The notes: generated by a model not told the origin, from the sequence alone. A DNA stretch of 16,664 nucleotides from JALHFZ01 sp964483085 (GCA_964483085.1 CAYZZX010000038.1:1-16664), one strand, 5' to 3'; shown: positions 1 to 7,521, numbered from the stretch's first letter. A program made the numbers and translations.

Positions 1-1344
1 AGAGAGGTTGAACCCCTCGACCGCCTCCTCGATATCCTCAGAGTCGGGGAGGAGCTGACGGGCACAAAGGAGGGGTGCGGAGAAGGGGAGTGTGGCGCCT
101 GCGCTGTTCTGATTGACGGAAAACTCGTCAACTCCTGCATGGTTCCAGCCATGCAGGTTCATGGCCGGGAGGTTCTCACTATAGAGGGTCTCGGAAGTTC
201 GAAGGATCCAGATCTCCTCCAGAGGGCCTTCGCTGAGGAGGGGGCCGTCCAGTGCGGCTTCTGCATTCCGGGGATGATCATGGCATCGCGAGCCCTCCTC
301 GCTGAAAATCCTCATCCTGACCGGGAGCAGATCCGCCTCGCTCTGTCGGGTAACCTCTGCCGCTGCACTGGATACGAAAAAATCTACAGTGCCGTGGAGA
401 ACGCAGCCTCTTCTGGATACGGTGATGGCATTCCCAAGGAAGAAAAGAGGGAGATCCCCCCTCCGGAGTTCTCATCCTCTGAAAAGGACCGCTTCTTTTC
501 ACCCTCCACGGTGGAGGAGGCCCTTGCCCTTCGGAGCCGTTACGGAAGGGAGATTACCTTTCTCAGTGGCGGAACGGATTTTTTTCCGGATCTCAAGAAC
601 GGTAAAATAACCTGGAAACGAATCGCCGATCTCTCCCGCATCGACGGCCTGAAGGAATCGGCCATCCGCGGTGACGAGCTTTTTCTCGGCTCTCTGATGA
701 CTGTCGCCAGAATTTGGAAAGACCCTTTTCTGCAGAAGACCTTTCCCGCTCTCACAGAGGCGGCCAGGCTGAGCGGGGCACCAGCCGTGCAGAACAGGGC
801 GACTCTGGGGGGAAATCTCGCCTCTGCCTCCGGCGCGGCTGACTTCCCCGTGCCTCTGTTGGTTTTGGGCGCATCGGTGCTCGTGGAAGGGAAGAATGGA
901 AAGAGAAGAATTCCCATGGAAAAATTCTTGACGGGATACCGCACATCCGCCCTTGAGGAGAGCGAAATGATCCTTGCCGTAGTGCTCCCTCTGACGGAAG
1001 CTCCTCCCTTTCAAGCCTTTTTCAAACGGGGGTCCCGGGCAACTCTCACTCTCTCCCGGATCAGCTTGGCCTGCGCAGCATCCCTCGAGGATGGAAAAAT
1101 AAAATCGATCCGCCTCGCAGCAGGCAGCATGTCTCCCTTTCCCGCCCGATTGACAGAAACAGAGGAATTCCTTCAGGGACAGGAGATCACCTCGAGTCTC
1201 CCAACCCTGGGAGGAGAGCGGGCCTCCCGGGAAGTTTCTCCCCGGAAATCAGCCCCCTTCAGGAAGGCTGTTACAGGAAACTACGTCAGGCGCTTTCTTC
1301 TCTCCCTCGAAGAGAGCATAATGTTGCGTAAAAATGACCCTTGA
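1..1344 (+). CDS. Xanthine dehydrogenase-type molybdenum hydroxylase, [2Fe-2S]/FAD small subunit (5' partial)
   Basis: Electron-transfer subunit of a molybdenum hydroxylase of the xanthine dehydrogenase/CO dehydrogenase family. It passes electrons from a separate molybdopterin subunit through two [2Fe-2S] clusters to FAD. The frame is open from base 1, giving 447 residues in the window, and the true start lies upstream. Numbering codons from base 1, the plant-ferredoxin-type cluster is bound by C26, C31, C34 and C46 (CGEGECGAC motif). The second, helical cluster is bound by C85, C88 (QCGFC), C120 and C122 (CRCTGY). Residues about 160-330 form the FAD-binding domain, with SGGTDF and the ATLGGNLASASGAADF motif. 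The rest matches the CO dehydrogenase flavoprotein C-terminal domain. Fusion of iron-sulfur and FAD modules in one chain is typical of bacterial XdhA-like subunits. Substrate cannot be read from this subunit; the catalytic subunit is not in the window. Confidence 0.93.
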   Translation, partial: REVEPLDRLLDILRVGEELTGTKEGCGEGECGACAVLIDGKLVNSCMVPAMQVHGREVLTIEGLGSSKDPDLLQRAFAEEGAVQCGFCIPGMIMASRALLAENPHPDREQIRLALSGNLCRCTGYEKIYSAVENAASSGYGDGIPKEEKREIPPPEFSSSEKDRFFSPSTVEEALALRSRYGREITFLSGGTDFFPDLKNGKITWKRIADLSRIDGLKESAIRGDELFLGSLMTVARIWKDPFLQKTFPALTEAARLSGAPAVQNRATLGGNLASASGAADFPVPLLVLGASVLVEGKNGKRRIPMEKFLTGYRTSALEESEMILAVVLPLTEAPPFQAFFKRGSRATLTLSRISLACAASLEDGKIKSIRLAAGSMSPFPARLTETEEFLQGQEITSSLPTLGGERASREVSPRKSAPFRKAVTGNYVRRFLLSLEESIMLRKNDP

Positions 1345-1369
1345 CAACGGAAGGCGTTCAATCTATCAT
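1341..1369 (+). promoter_or_regulatory. Sigma-70-type promoter for the cold-shock gene
   Basis: TTGACA at 1341-1346 and TATCAT at 1364-1369 are separated by exactly 17 nt, matching the consensus 6/6 and 5/6. The -35 box overlaps the stop codon (1342-1344) of the preceding iron-sulfur/FAD subunit. Transcription is expected to begin near 1376, giving a leader of about 48 nt. This is the best promoter in the window. Confidence 0.8.
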
Positions 1370-1375
1370 ACTCAG

Positions 1376-1394
1376 GTTGACAGGCGCCGTCAGC
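1376..1394 (+). promoter_or_regulatory. Hairpin at the predicted 5' end of the cold-shock mRNA
   Basis: GTTGAC (1376-1381) pairs with GTCAGC (1389-1394), six pairs including one G-U, around a 7-nt loop AGGCGCC. It falls at the transcription start predicted from the promoter, so the transcript would begin with a stem-loop. A 5' stem can shield mRNA from pyrophosphohydrolase/RNase E-type decay; that role is inference. Confidence 0.35.
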
Positions 1395-1423
1395 AATAGC
1401 AACCAATTTTAGGAGGAAACAAT

Positions 1424-1627
1424 TTGACAACTCAAGGAACAGTAAAATGGTTCAACGCGACAAAGGGCTATGGATTTCTCACCGCCGATGACGGCAGAGA
1501 TGTATTCGTACATTACAGTGCCATCGGTGGCGACGGTTTCAAGACTCTTGATGAGGGACAGCGGGTATCCTTTCAGGTGACCCAGGGCTCCAAGGGAGAC
1601 CAGGCTGTAGACGTCGAAAAGATCTAG
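1424..1627 (+). CDS. csp: Cold-shock domain protein (CspA family)
   Basis: Single-domain nucleic-acid chaperone of 67 residues that binds single-stranded RNA/DNA and melts secondary structure in mRNA. It has both RNA-binding motifs of the family: RNP1 as KGYGFL (residues 14-19) and RNP2 as VFVH (27-30), after the usual GTVKWFN strand. Length is normal for CspA/CspB proteins. The start is TTG, chosen because a perfect AGGAGG (1411-1416) lies 7 nt upstream and the frame aligns with the family N-terminus. It is a monocistronic unit with its own promoter at 1341-1369 and its own terminator at 1654-1682. The leader (about 48 nt) is much shorter than that of E. coli cspA, so the long thermosensing leader is absent. 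Whether it is cold-induced or constitutive cannot be told from sequence. Confidence 0.95.
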   Translation: MTTQGTVKWFNATKGYGFLTADDGRDVFVHYSAIGGDGFKTLDEGQRVSFQVTQGSKGDQAVDVEKI

Positions 1628-1653
1628 CCTTTCTTTCCAAAACGAACCCTATG

Positions 1654-1682
1654 AAGCAGCGGATAAAACCGCTGCTTTTTTT
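1654..1682 (+). terminator. Rho-independent terminator after the cold-shock gene
   Basis: AAGCAGCGG (1654-1662) and CCGCTGCTT (1669-1677) form a perfect 9-bp stem with a 6-nt ATAAAA loop, running into a T tract through 1682. It isolates the cold-shock gene from the tig operon. Confidence 0.92.
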
Positions 1683-1720
1683 GGTTTTCAGTAAAATGCC
1701 TTAGAAAATTACAGAGAGAT

Positions 1721-1739
1721 GCGCCAATGGTGCTTTTTT
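1721..1739 (+). terminator. Weak second terminator-like hairpin
   Basis: GCGCC (1721-1725) pairs with GGTGC (1729-1733), including one G-U pair, over a 3-nt loop, followed by six T residues (1734-1739). The stem is short. It could act as a back-up for the strong terminator 50 nt upstream or be chance. Confidence 0.3.
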
Positions 1740-1743
1740 GCCT

Positions 1744-1772
1744 TTGCATTCTCTCTTTTTTCCGTGTACAAT
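1744..1772 (+). promoter_or_regulatory. Probable promoter of the tig-clpPX-lon operon
   Basis: TACAAT at 1767-1772 (5/6 match to the -10 consensus) has TTGCAT at 1744-1749 (3/6 match to -35) with 17-nt spacing. It lies between the cold-shock terminator and tig, the only place where an operon promoter is needed. Expected start is near 1779, leaving a leader of about 60 nt. No HrcA (CIRCE) operator, no CtsR-type heptad repeat and no sigma-32-like promoter was recognised nearby. Confidence 0.5.
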
Positions 1773-1804
1773 ACATAGCCGCATATCTGAAAAGAATATA
1801 AAGC

Positions 1805-1823
1805 CAGTACGAAACAGGTACTG
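1805..1823 (+). repeat. Inverted repeat in the tig leader
   Basis: CAGTAC (1805-1810) and GTACTG (1818-1823) form a perfect 6-bp inverted repeat around a 7-nt spacer. It ends immediately before the AAAGGGG ribosome-binding site (1824-1830). It might be a small mRNA hairpin or an operator half-site pair; no function is established. Confidence 0.35.
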
Positions 1824-1840
1824 AAAGGGGTTGCATCTCT

Positions 1841-3193
1841 ATGAGATCCGAACTGATTTCTCAGGAAAAAAACATCGTAACCATCAAGGCTGAGTTTGAA
1901 GTAAAAGAATTCGCCAAAAACGTGCAAAAGGCCGTCAACGAGCTTTCGTCGAAAGTCTCCGTCCCGGGATTTCGCAAGGGACACACACCCCGCAAAATTC
2001 TGGAGATGCGCTTCGGTAAGCAGGCCCTGTACGCCGAGGCCCTTGAAACCATGCTTCCCGAGGCTATCGACTCAATAGTGAAGGATTACGAGATGGATCT
2101 CATCGACGAGCCGGAAGTCAAGATCGAAATAATGGAAGAGGGCTCTCCAGTGGAGGTCACCCTTATCTTCGAGACGACCCCAGAGGTCGTGCTTCCGGAA
2201 CTGTCCGAAATAACGGTAGACCGGACAATTGCCCGTCTGGATGAAAAGGCCGTCGAAGGAACTATTGAGGAGATCAGGACACGGAACGCCACCCTTACTC
2301 CGGTGACCGGTCGGCCGATAGAGGCAAACGATGTGGTGGATATTGAATACTACACCGTCGTTCCCGCCACAGCGGAGACGGAGGAAGAACGGCACGGACC
2401 GGATACCGCCCCCCTTGATCTCGTCGACGGGAACATCCGTCAGGAAATCCTGGATGCCCTTCTCGGCAAAAATATCGGTGATACCGTCTCTGTTGATGTA
2501 GAGATTCAGGAAGATCACCCTGAGCAGCACCTCGCCGGAAAATCCATCAGCTACGAGATGACCGTCAAGGATGTAAAGGAAAAAATTCTCCCCGAGTTGA
2601 ACTCTGAGTTCTTCAAAAAAATCCTGCAGCAGGAGTGCGAGACCTACGAAGCCTTTCGGGAGGAAGTAGGAAAACGGATCCTCGAGGGCAAATCGGCTGA
2701 ATGCCAGTCCGAGGCGGAGTACAACGCAGTGGAGAAGATAACGGAGCTGGCACAGCTGGATCTTCCTGAAACACTCATCGCACGCCAGAGTGAGGCCATG
2801 AAAAAGGAAGACGCGGAAAAAATCGAGAAGTCGAAGAATATGACCCTCGACAAATTCCTTGAAGAATCCTCAACAACGCCAGAAGAATACGAAGAGAACA
2901 TCAGAAAACAGGCCGAGGCGATCGTCCGTCGCTCCCTCATTCTCGACAAGATCGCTGAAGATCTCGCCATCACTGTAGAGAGGGAGGATTTCGCGGCTGA
3001 AATGTCGAAATTGGCCGCCACCTATCAAATCGACGCGGACCGCCTGGTGAACAGCCTCTTCAAGGACGAAAAATCTCTCATCGAGATGGCGAATAAGATA
3101 AAATACAGAAAAACAGTGAAGGCCATTATGGACTCCGTACAGATCAACGACACGGAGGAGCAGCAGTCCGAGTCAACACCTGCTGCGGAGTAG
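1841..3193 (+). CDS. tig: Trigger factor, ribosome-associated chaperone/peptidyl-prolyl isomerase
   Basis: ATP-independent chaperone that docks at the ribosomal exit tunnel and shields nascent chains. The 450-residue length fits the family (E. coli 432). The N-terminal ribosome-binding signature GFRKG is at residues 43-47. A middle FKBP-type isomerase domain, roughly residues 155-245, is marked by the VVDIEY strand. The remainder is the charged, helix-rich C-terminal substrate cradle, ending in an acidic, Q/E/S-rich tail. The ATG start is preceded by AAAGGGG (1824-1830) with 10-nt spacing. It opens the operon, and clpP follows only 5 nt after its stop, the common tig-clpP-clpX arrangement in which folding and proteolysis genes are co-expressed. 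Confidence 0.97.
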   Translation: MRSELISQEKNIVTIKAEFEVKEFAKNVQKAVNELSSKVSVPGFRKGHTPRKILEMRFGKQALYAEALETMLPEAIDSIVKDYEMDLIDEPEVKIEIMEEGSPVEVTLIFETTPEVVLPELSEITVDRTIARLDEKAVEGTIEEIRTRNATLTPVTGRPIEANDVVDIEYYTVVPATAETEEERHGPDTAPLDLVDGNIRQEILDALLGKNIGDTVSVDVEIQEDHPEQHLAGKSISYEMTVKDVKEKILPELNSEFFKKILQQECETYEAFREEVGKRILEGKSAECQSEAEYNAVEKITELAQLDLPETLIARQSEAMKKEDAEKIEKSKNMTLDKFLEESSTTPEEYEENIRKQAEAIVRRSLILDKIAEDLAITVEREDFAAEMSKLAATYQIDADRLVNSLFKDEKSLIEMANKIKYRKTVKAIMDSVQINDTEEQQSESTPAAE

Positions 3194-3198
3194 AGAGA

Positions 3199-3798
3199 AT
3201 GGAAAGGAGACCCGGTGCAGTGCTTATTCCTTATGTAGTTGAACAGACAGGCAGAGGCGAAAGAACCTACGATATCTACAGCCGTCTCCTGAAGGACCGG
3301 ATCATCTTTCTCGGAGAGGGTATTGATGAGCATACCGGAAACATAGTGGTGGCGCAGCTTCTCTTTCTCGAAAGCGAAGACCCCGAGAAGGATATCCATC
3401 TGTACATTAACAGCCCCGGCGGTTATGTCTCTGCGGGACTGGCCATTTACGACACCATGCAGTACATCAAAAGCCCGGTTTCCACCATCTGCATCGGCCA
3501 GGCGGCGAGCATGGGCGCCCTTCTCCTGGCGGGAGGCACACCCGGCAAGCGTCTGAGCCTGCCGAACTCTCGGATCATGATCCACCAGCCTCTGGGAGGA
3601 ACCCAGGGACAGGCCACAGAAGTGGAGATTCACGCCCGGGAAATACTGAAGCTCAGAGACCGCCTCAATGATATACTTGTGAAACATACGGGCCAGTCAA
3701 AGAAGAAGATAAAGAACGACACCGAGAGAGACCATTTTATGTCTCCCGAGGAGGCCGTGCAGTACGGGCTCATCGATAAGGTTATCAGCTCGAGATAG
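3199..3798 (+). CDS. clpP: ATP-dependent Clp protease proteolytic subunit
   Basis: Serine peptidase that assembles into a double-heptamer barrel and degrades proteins fed in by ClpX. The triad is complete. Counting from the ATG at 3199, it is S104 (in QAASMGA), H129 (in MIHQPLGG) and D178 (in ERDHF). The 25- and 49-residue spacings are identical to those of the E. coli enzyme. The start is ambiguous. The ATG at 3199 (199 aa) has only GGAG at 3187-3190. An in-frame GTG at 3220 has AAAGGAG (3203-3209) 10 nt ahead and would give 192 aa beginning MLIPYVVEQT, matching the usual short N-terminus of non-proteobacterial ClpP. I favour 3220 biologically but list the longer frame. The partner clpX follows 108 nt downstream across a stem-loop. 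Confidence 0.97.
   Translation: MERRPGAVLIPYVVEQTGRGERTYDIYSRLLKDRIIFLGEGIDEHTGNIVVAQLLFLESEDPEKDIHLYINSPGGYVSAGLAIYDTMQYIKSPVSTICIGQAASMGALLLAGGTPGKRLSLPNSRIMIHQPLGGTQGQATEVEIHAREILKLRDRLNDILVKHTGQSKKKIKNDTERDHFMSPEEAVQYGLIDKVISSR
3203..3209 (+). promoter_or_regulatory. Strong internal ribosome-binding site suggesting a GTG start for clpP
   Basis: AAAGGAG lies inside the first codons of the longer clpP frame, 10 nt before an in-frame GTG at 3220. It is a better Shine-Dalgarno match than the GGAG that precedes the ATG at 3199. Confidence 0.5.
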
Positions 3799-3835
3799 AC
3801 GTCCTTTCCGAGCGAGGCCTTTCCGAAGTGACAGC

Positions 3836-3866
3836 AAGGGAGCCCGGAAGGCGCTCCCTTCTTTGT
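3836..3866 (+). terminator. Terminator-like stem-loop (attenuator) between clpP and clpX
   Basis: AAGGGAGC (3836-3843) pairs perfectly with GCTCCCTT (3853-3860) around a 9-nt loop, followed by the short, broken T run CTTTGT. The stem is strong but the T tract is poor, so partial termination or an RNA-processing/stability element is more likely than full termination. It would lower clpX-lon expression relative to tig-clpP. Confidence 0.5.
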
Positions 3867-3906
3867 GCATCCCGATGGAAACCATCAAGGGAGGATTGTA
3901 AACCAT

Positions 3907-5190
3907 ATGTTTAAATTTGACGATAAAGGAAAGGGCGGCAAGGGAAAGACGTCCCGCTGTTCTTTCTGCGGAAAGGCACAGGAAGAGGTACAAAAGCTCA
4001 TCGCAGGCCCGGGAGTCGGGATCTGCGACGAGTGTGTTCACCTGTGCACCCTTATACTGAACGAAGAGATGCCCGAGGCTCCGGGTGCGAAGGATTCTTT
4101 CATACCTCTTTCTGAGGTGCCGAAGCCGAAGGAGATTAAGGCCTATCTCGACCAGTATGTCATCGGGCAGGAGTGGGCTAAGAAAAGCCTTGCCGTGGCG
4201 GTCTACAACCACTTCAAGAGGATCACGAGCAATCTCGAGGATTCTGACGTGGAGCTGTCGAAGAGCAATGTTCTTCTTCTCGGCCCCACTGGCTGCGGAA
4301 AAACCCTTCTTGCCCAGACCCTTGCGAAGAAGCTCAAAGTTCCCTTCGCCATCGCCGACGCAACCACCCTCACCGAGGCCGGCTACGTGGGAGAGGACGT
4401 GGAAAACGTCCTGGTCAAGCTTCTCCAGGCGGCCGATTACGATGTGAAGGCAGCCGAGCGAGGGATCATCTATATCGACGAAATTGACAAGATTTCGAGA
4501 AAATCGGAGTCCGCCTCCATTACACGGGATGTCTCGGGAGAGGGAGTGCAGCAGGCCCTTCTGAAGATCCTCGAGGGCACCCTTTCAAACGTTCCGCCCA
4601 AGGGTGGACGGAAGCACCCCTATCAGGACTTCATCCAGCTCGATACGACAAATATCCTCTTTATCTGCGGAGGGGCCTTCGACGGAATCGAGGAGACCAT
4701 CGGACGGCGGGTCAATAAAAAGATGATTGGCTTCGGCGGAGAGATCCCCGGGAAACGCGATGCACGCCGGTTCGAGATCATGAAGCATATTCAGCCGGAA
4801 GATCTCATGTCCTTCGGCTTCATACCGGAACTCGCAGGCCGCCTCCCTGTCCTGGTGCCCCTTCAGGAATTGGATGCGGACGCCCTTGTCCGGATTCTCG
4901 TAGAACCGAAAAACGCTCTCGTGCGGCAGTACCGGAAATCCTTCGCCATGGAGGGCGTCACCCTCGAATTCTCCAAGGAAGCAATCAGAAAGATCGCTGA
5001 AAAGGCGAATGAAAAGAACACCGGAGCGCGGGGGCTTCGAACGATCCTCGAAAACCTCATGATGGAGCTCATGTATGAAATACCATCCCGGACGACCGAA
5101 ATCTCCGAGGTGACCATCACGGAAGAGATGGTGGAAAAAGGGACTATGCCTCTCCTTGAAGAAAGAAAAACCACCGAGGAGGTGGCCTGA
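3907..5190 (+). CDS. clpX: ATP-dependent Clp protease ATP-binding subunit ClpX
   Basis: AAA+ unfoldase hexamer that recognises substrates and threads them into ClpP. The start chosen is ATG 3907 (427 aa, MFKFDDKG...), preceded by AAGGGAGG at 3887-3894. An in-frame ATG at 3865 falls just past the clpP-clpX stem-loop, lacks a ribosome-binding site and would add 14 residues unlike the family. From 3907, the N-terminal zinc-binding domain carries C18, C21, C40 and C43. Walker A is GPTGCGKT (126-133), the pore-1 loop is GYVG (159-162), and Walker B has D191-E192 in IYIDEID. The RKH pore loop (GGRKHPYQDF) and the IGF loop that docks on ClpP (MIGFGGE) are both visible. The lon start codon lies 3 nt after its stop, so the two ATP-dependent protease systems share an operon. 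Confidence 0.97.
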   Translation: MFKFDDKGKGGKGKTSRCSFCGKAQEEVQKLIAGPGVGICDECVHLCTLILNEEMPEAPGAKDSFIPLSEVPKPKEIKAYLDQYVIGQEWAKKSLAVAVYNHFKRITSNLEDSDVELSKSNVLLLGPTGCGKTLLAQTLAKKLKVPFAIADATTLTEAGYVGEDVENVLVKLLQAADYDVKAAERGIIYIDEIDKISRKSESASITRDVSGEGVQQALLKILEGTLSNVPPKGGRKHPYQDFIQLDTTNILFICGGAFDGIEETIGRRVNKKMIGFGGEIPGKRDARRFEIMKHIQPEDLMSFGFIPELAGRLPVLVPLQELDADALVRILVEPKNALVRQYRKSFAMEGVTLEFSKEAIRKIAEKANEKNTGARGLRTILENLMMELMYEIPSRTTEISEVTITEEMVEKGTMPLLEERKTTEEVA

Positions 5191-5193
5191 ACG

Positions 5194-7521
5194 ATGGAGT
5201 CTCCCCGCCGCTGTTTCGTCCTTCCCATACGGGATATCGTCGTCTTCCCTGGCATCATAGCTCCACTGTTCGTCGGAAGGCCTCGCTCGCTGAAGGCCAT
5301 CGAAATGGCCATGCTCCAGGACAAGACAATTCTTGTGGCTACCCAGAAGGACATGCAGGTGGACGATCCTCTTCCGGAGGACCTCTACACTACGGGGAAC
5401 CTGTGCACCATACTCCAGATGGTCCGTATTCCCGACGGAACGACCAAGGTCCTCATCGAGGCTGTGGAGCGGGTCACCGTTCAAGAGTATCTCCCCGGCA
5501 AAGAAACCCTCGAGGCGGACATCCTCCCCCTTGAGTGGGACGAGCATTCTTCACCGAATCTCGAGCCTCTGAAGCGGAGTGTCCTCGAACAGTTTGAAAA
5601 ATATGTGACCCTCCACCCCCGGATACCCGCCGAAGTTCTCATAACGATTATGAACGTGGACGATCCGCGGCAGATTTCGGACCTCGTAAGCTCCCATCTT
5701 TTCATCAAGGTCGAGGCAAAACAAAAGCTTCTCGAGATGGTCAACCTTGAGAAAAGCCTGAAATTCCTTCTGAGAATCCTCATCGAGGAGATCGACATCC
5801 TCCAGCTCGAGCAGGATATTCAGGATAAGGTCCGTCAAGAGGTGGAGCGGGGGCATAAGGAGTACTACCTCCGGGAGCAGCTTAAAATAATACAGGGTGA
5901 ACTCGGCCACACTGATGCTCCCTCCGAGATCGAAGAGTTACGGGAGAATATAGAAAAAGCCTCCATGCCCGAGGCATCAGAGGCGAAGGCTCTCCACGAA
6001 CTGGACCGGCTTGCGAAGATGCCTGTCATGTCGGCGGAGGCCACAGTTGTGAGAACCTATATCGACTGGCTCATAACCCTTCCATGGAAGGTCCTATCCC
6101 CCGATATCCTCGATATCCACCGGGCAGGGGAGGTCCTCGAAGACGATCATTACGGCCTTGAAAAGGTGAAGGAGCGCATCCTTGAATTTCTCGCCGTCCG
6201 GAAGCTCGCCTCGGGGAATATGAAGGCTCAGGTCCTCTGTTTCGTGGGCCCTCCCGGAGTGGGAAAGACCTCCCTTGGAAAATCCATCGCCCGGGCCCTG
6301 AACCGGAAGTTCGTGAACATGTCGTTGGGCGGAATGCGGGACGAGGCGGAGATACGCGGGCACCGGCGAACCTATGTCGGCGCCATGCCGGGACGGATCA
6401 TTCAGAAAATACGCCAGTCGGGAGTGCGAAACCCCGTCCTCCTCATGGACGAGATCGACAAAATGGGGCAGGATTTTCGCGGCGACCCTGCAGCAGCCCT
6501 TCTCGAGGTGCTCGATCCGGAACAGAACAACGCCTTTACGGATCACTTCATCGAGGTTCCCTTTGATCTCAGCGAGGTGATCTTCATCACCACCGCCAAC
6601 GTTGTCCATACGATCCCCCGGCCTCTTCTCGACCGCATGGAGGTCATCAAGATCCCAGGGTACGTCTGGCAGGAGAAGATAAAAATCGCCCGGCGGCATC
6701 TGCTTCCCCGAATACTGAGAGAGCACGGCCTTTCTTCGGAGCAGGTCAAAATCACACCAAAGGCCCTTGAAAAGATCATCAGCGACTATACACGGGAGGC
6801 AGGGGTCCGGGGACTGGAACGGGAAATCGCGTCAGTCTGCAGAAAGGTTGCCCGAAAGATCGTGGACGGTGGAGAGAATATGGAGGAGATCTACTCCATA
6901 GGAGTCAAGGATCTGAAGGACTATCTCGGCCCTCCGAAACTTCACGATATCCGCCTTCCAAAGACTAAGGAGGTGGGCACCGTCGTTGGGCTTGCCTGGA
7001 CGGAGACGGGAGGCGACGTTCTCGTGATCGAGGCCGTCACCATGAAGGGAAAGGGTGAGGTGACCCTTACGGGAAACCTCGGATCGGTCATGCAGGAGTC
7101 CGCCCAGACCGCCATCGGATATCTGCGAGCAAACAGCGAGACTCTCGGTATCGGAGAGGTGGACTGGAAAGGAATCGATCTTCACCTCCATGTCCCCGAA
7201 GGAGCGATCCCCAAGGACGGCCCCTCGGCGGGAATTACTATGGCCGTGGCCATTCTCTCTGCCGTAAGTAAAAGCCCCGTACTCCCCGATATCGCCATGA
7301 CGGGGGAGATCTCCCTCCAGGGAAAAGTCCTTCCTGTGGGCGGGATCCGGGACAAGATTCTCGCTGCAAAGCGTCAGGGGATACGCAACATCCTCCTCCC
7401 CGGAGCAAACCGCCCGGACGTGGAAGAGATCGTGGATTGGACTAAGGAGGGGCTCTCCTTTAAATACGTGGAGAAAGTTTCCGATGTCTTTGCCTTCGCC
7501 CTGGGAAGGGCTGAGCCCTGA
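5194..7521 (+). CDS. lon: ATP-dependent protease Lon
   Basis: Soluble homohexameric AAA+ protease (LonA type) degrading misfolded and short-lived regulatory proteins. It has 775 residues (E. coli 784). Domains in order are: the N-terminal LAN substrate-binding domain (residues about 8-200), a helical linker, the AAA+ module and the C-terminal peptidase. Walker A is GPPGVGKT at 352-359 and Walker B has D419-E420 (LLMDEID). The peptidase domain has catalytic S678 in PKDGPSAG and K721 in GGIRDKILAA, equivalent to S679/K722 of E. coli. No membrane segment is present, so it is not LonB. GGAGGTG (5178-5184), inside the end of clpX, is 9 nt before the ATG. The stop overlaps the engB start by one base (TGATG at 7519-7523), so translation is probably coupled. 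Confidence 0.98.
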   Translation: MESPRRCFVLPIRDIVVFPGIIAPLFVGRPRSLKAIEMAMLQDKTILVATQKDMQVDDPLPEDLYTTGNLCTILQMVRIPDGTTKVLIEAVERVTVQEYLPGKETLEADILPLEWDEHSSPNLEPLKRSVLEQFEKYVTLHPRIPAEVLITIMNVDDPRQISDLVSSHLFIKVEAKQKLLEMVNLEKSLKFLLRILIEEIDILQLEQDIQDKVRQEVERGHKEYYLREQLKIIQGELGHTDAPSEIEELRENIEKASMPEASEAKALHELDRLAKMPVMSAEATVVRTYIDWLITLPWKVLSPDILDIHRAGEVLEDDHYGLEKVKERILEFLAVRKLASGNMKAQVLCFVGPPGVGKTSLGKSIARALNRKFVNMSLGGMRDEAEIRGHRRTYVGAMPGRIIQKIRQSGVRNPVLLMDEIDKMGQDFRGDPAAALLEVLDPEQNNAFTDHFIEVPFDLSEVIFITTANVVHTIPRPLLDRMEVIKIPGYVWQEKIKIARRHLLPRILREHGLSSEQVKITPKALEKIISDYTREAGVRGLEREIASVCRKVARKIVDGGENMEEIYSIGVKDLKDYLGPPKLHDIRLPKTKEVGTVVGLAWTETGGDVLVIEAVTMKGKGEVTLTGNLGSVMQESAQTAIGYLRANSETLGIGEVDWKGIDLHLHVPEGAIPKDGPSAGITMAVAILSAVSKSPVLPDIAMTGEISLQGKVLPVGGIRDKILAAKRQGIRNILLPGANRPDVEEIVDWTKEGLSFKYVEKVSDVFAFALGRAEP

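Noticed and set aside
1624..1984. Reverse-strand open frames across the csp-tig intergenic region
   Set aside because: They run antisense through the terminator, the tig promoter and the start of tig, lack ribosome-binding sites and have no recognisable motifs.
3865..3906. Upstream ATG 3865 as the clpX start
   Set aside because: It has no ribosome-binding site and lies just after the clpP-clpX stem-loop; ATG 3907 has AAGGGAGG upstream and gives a normal ClpX N-terminus.
4585..5547. 320-codon reverse-strand frame across the clpX-lon junction
   Set aside because: Antisense to conserved ClpX and Lon sequence, with no ribosome-binding site or family motif.
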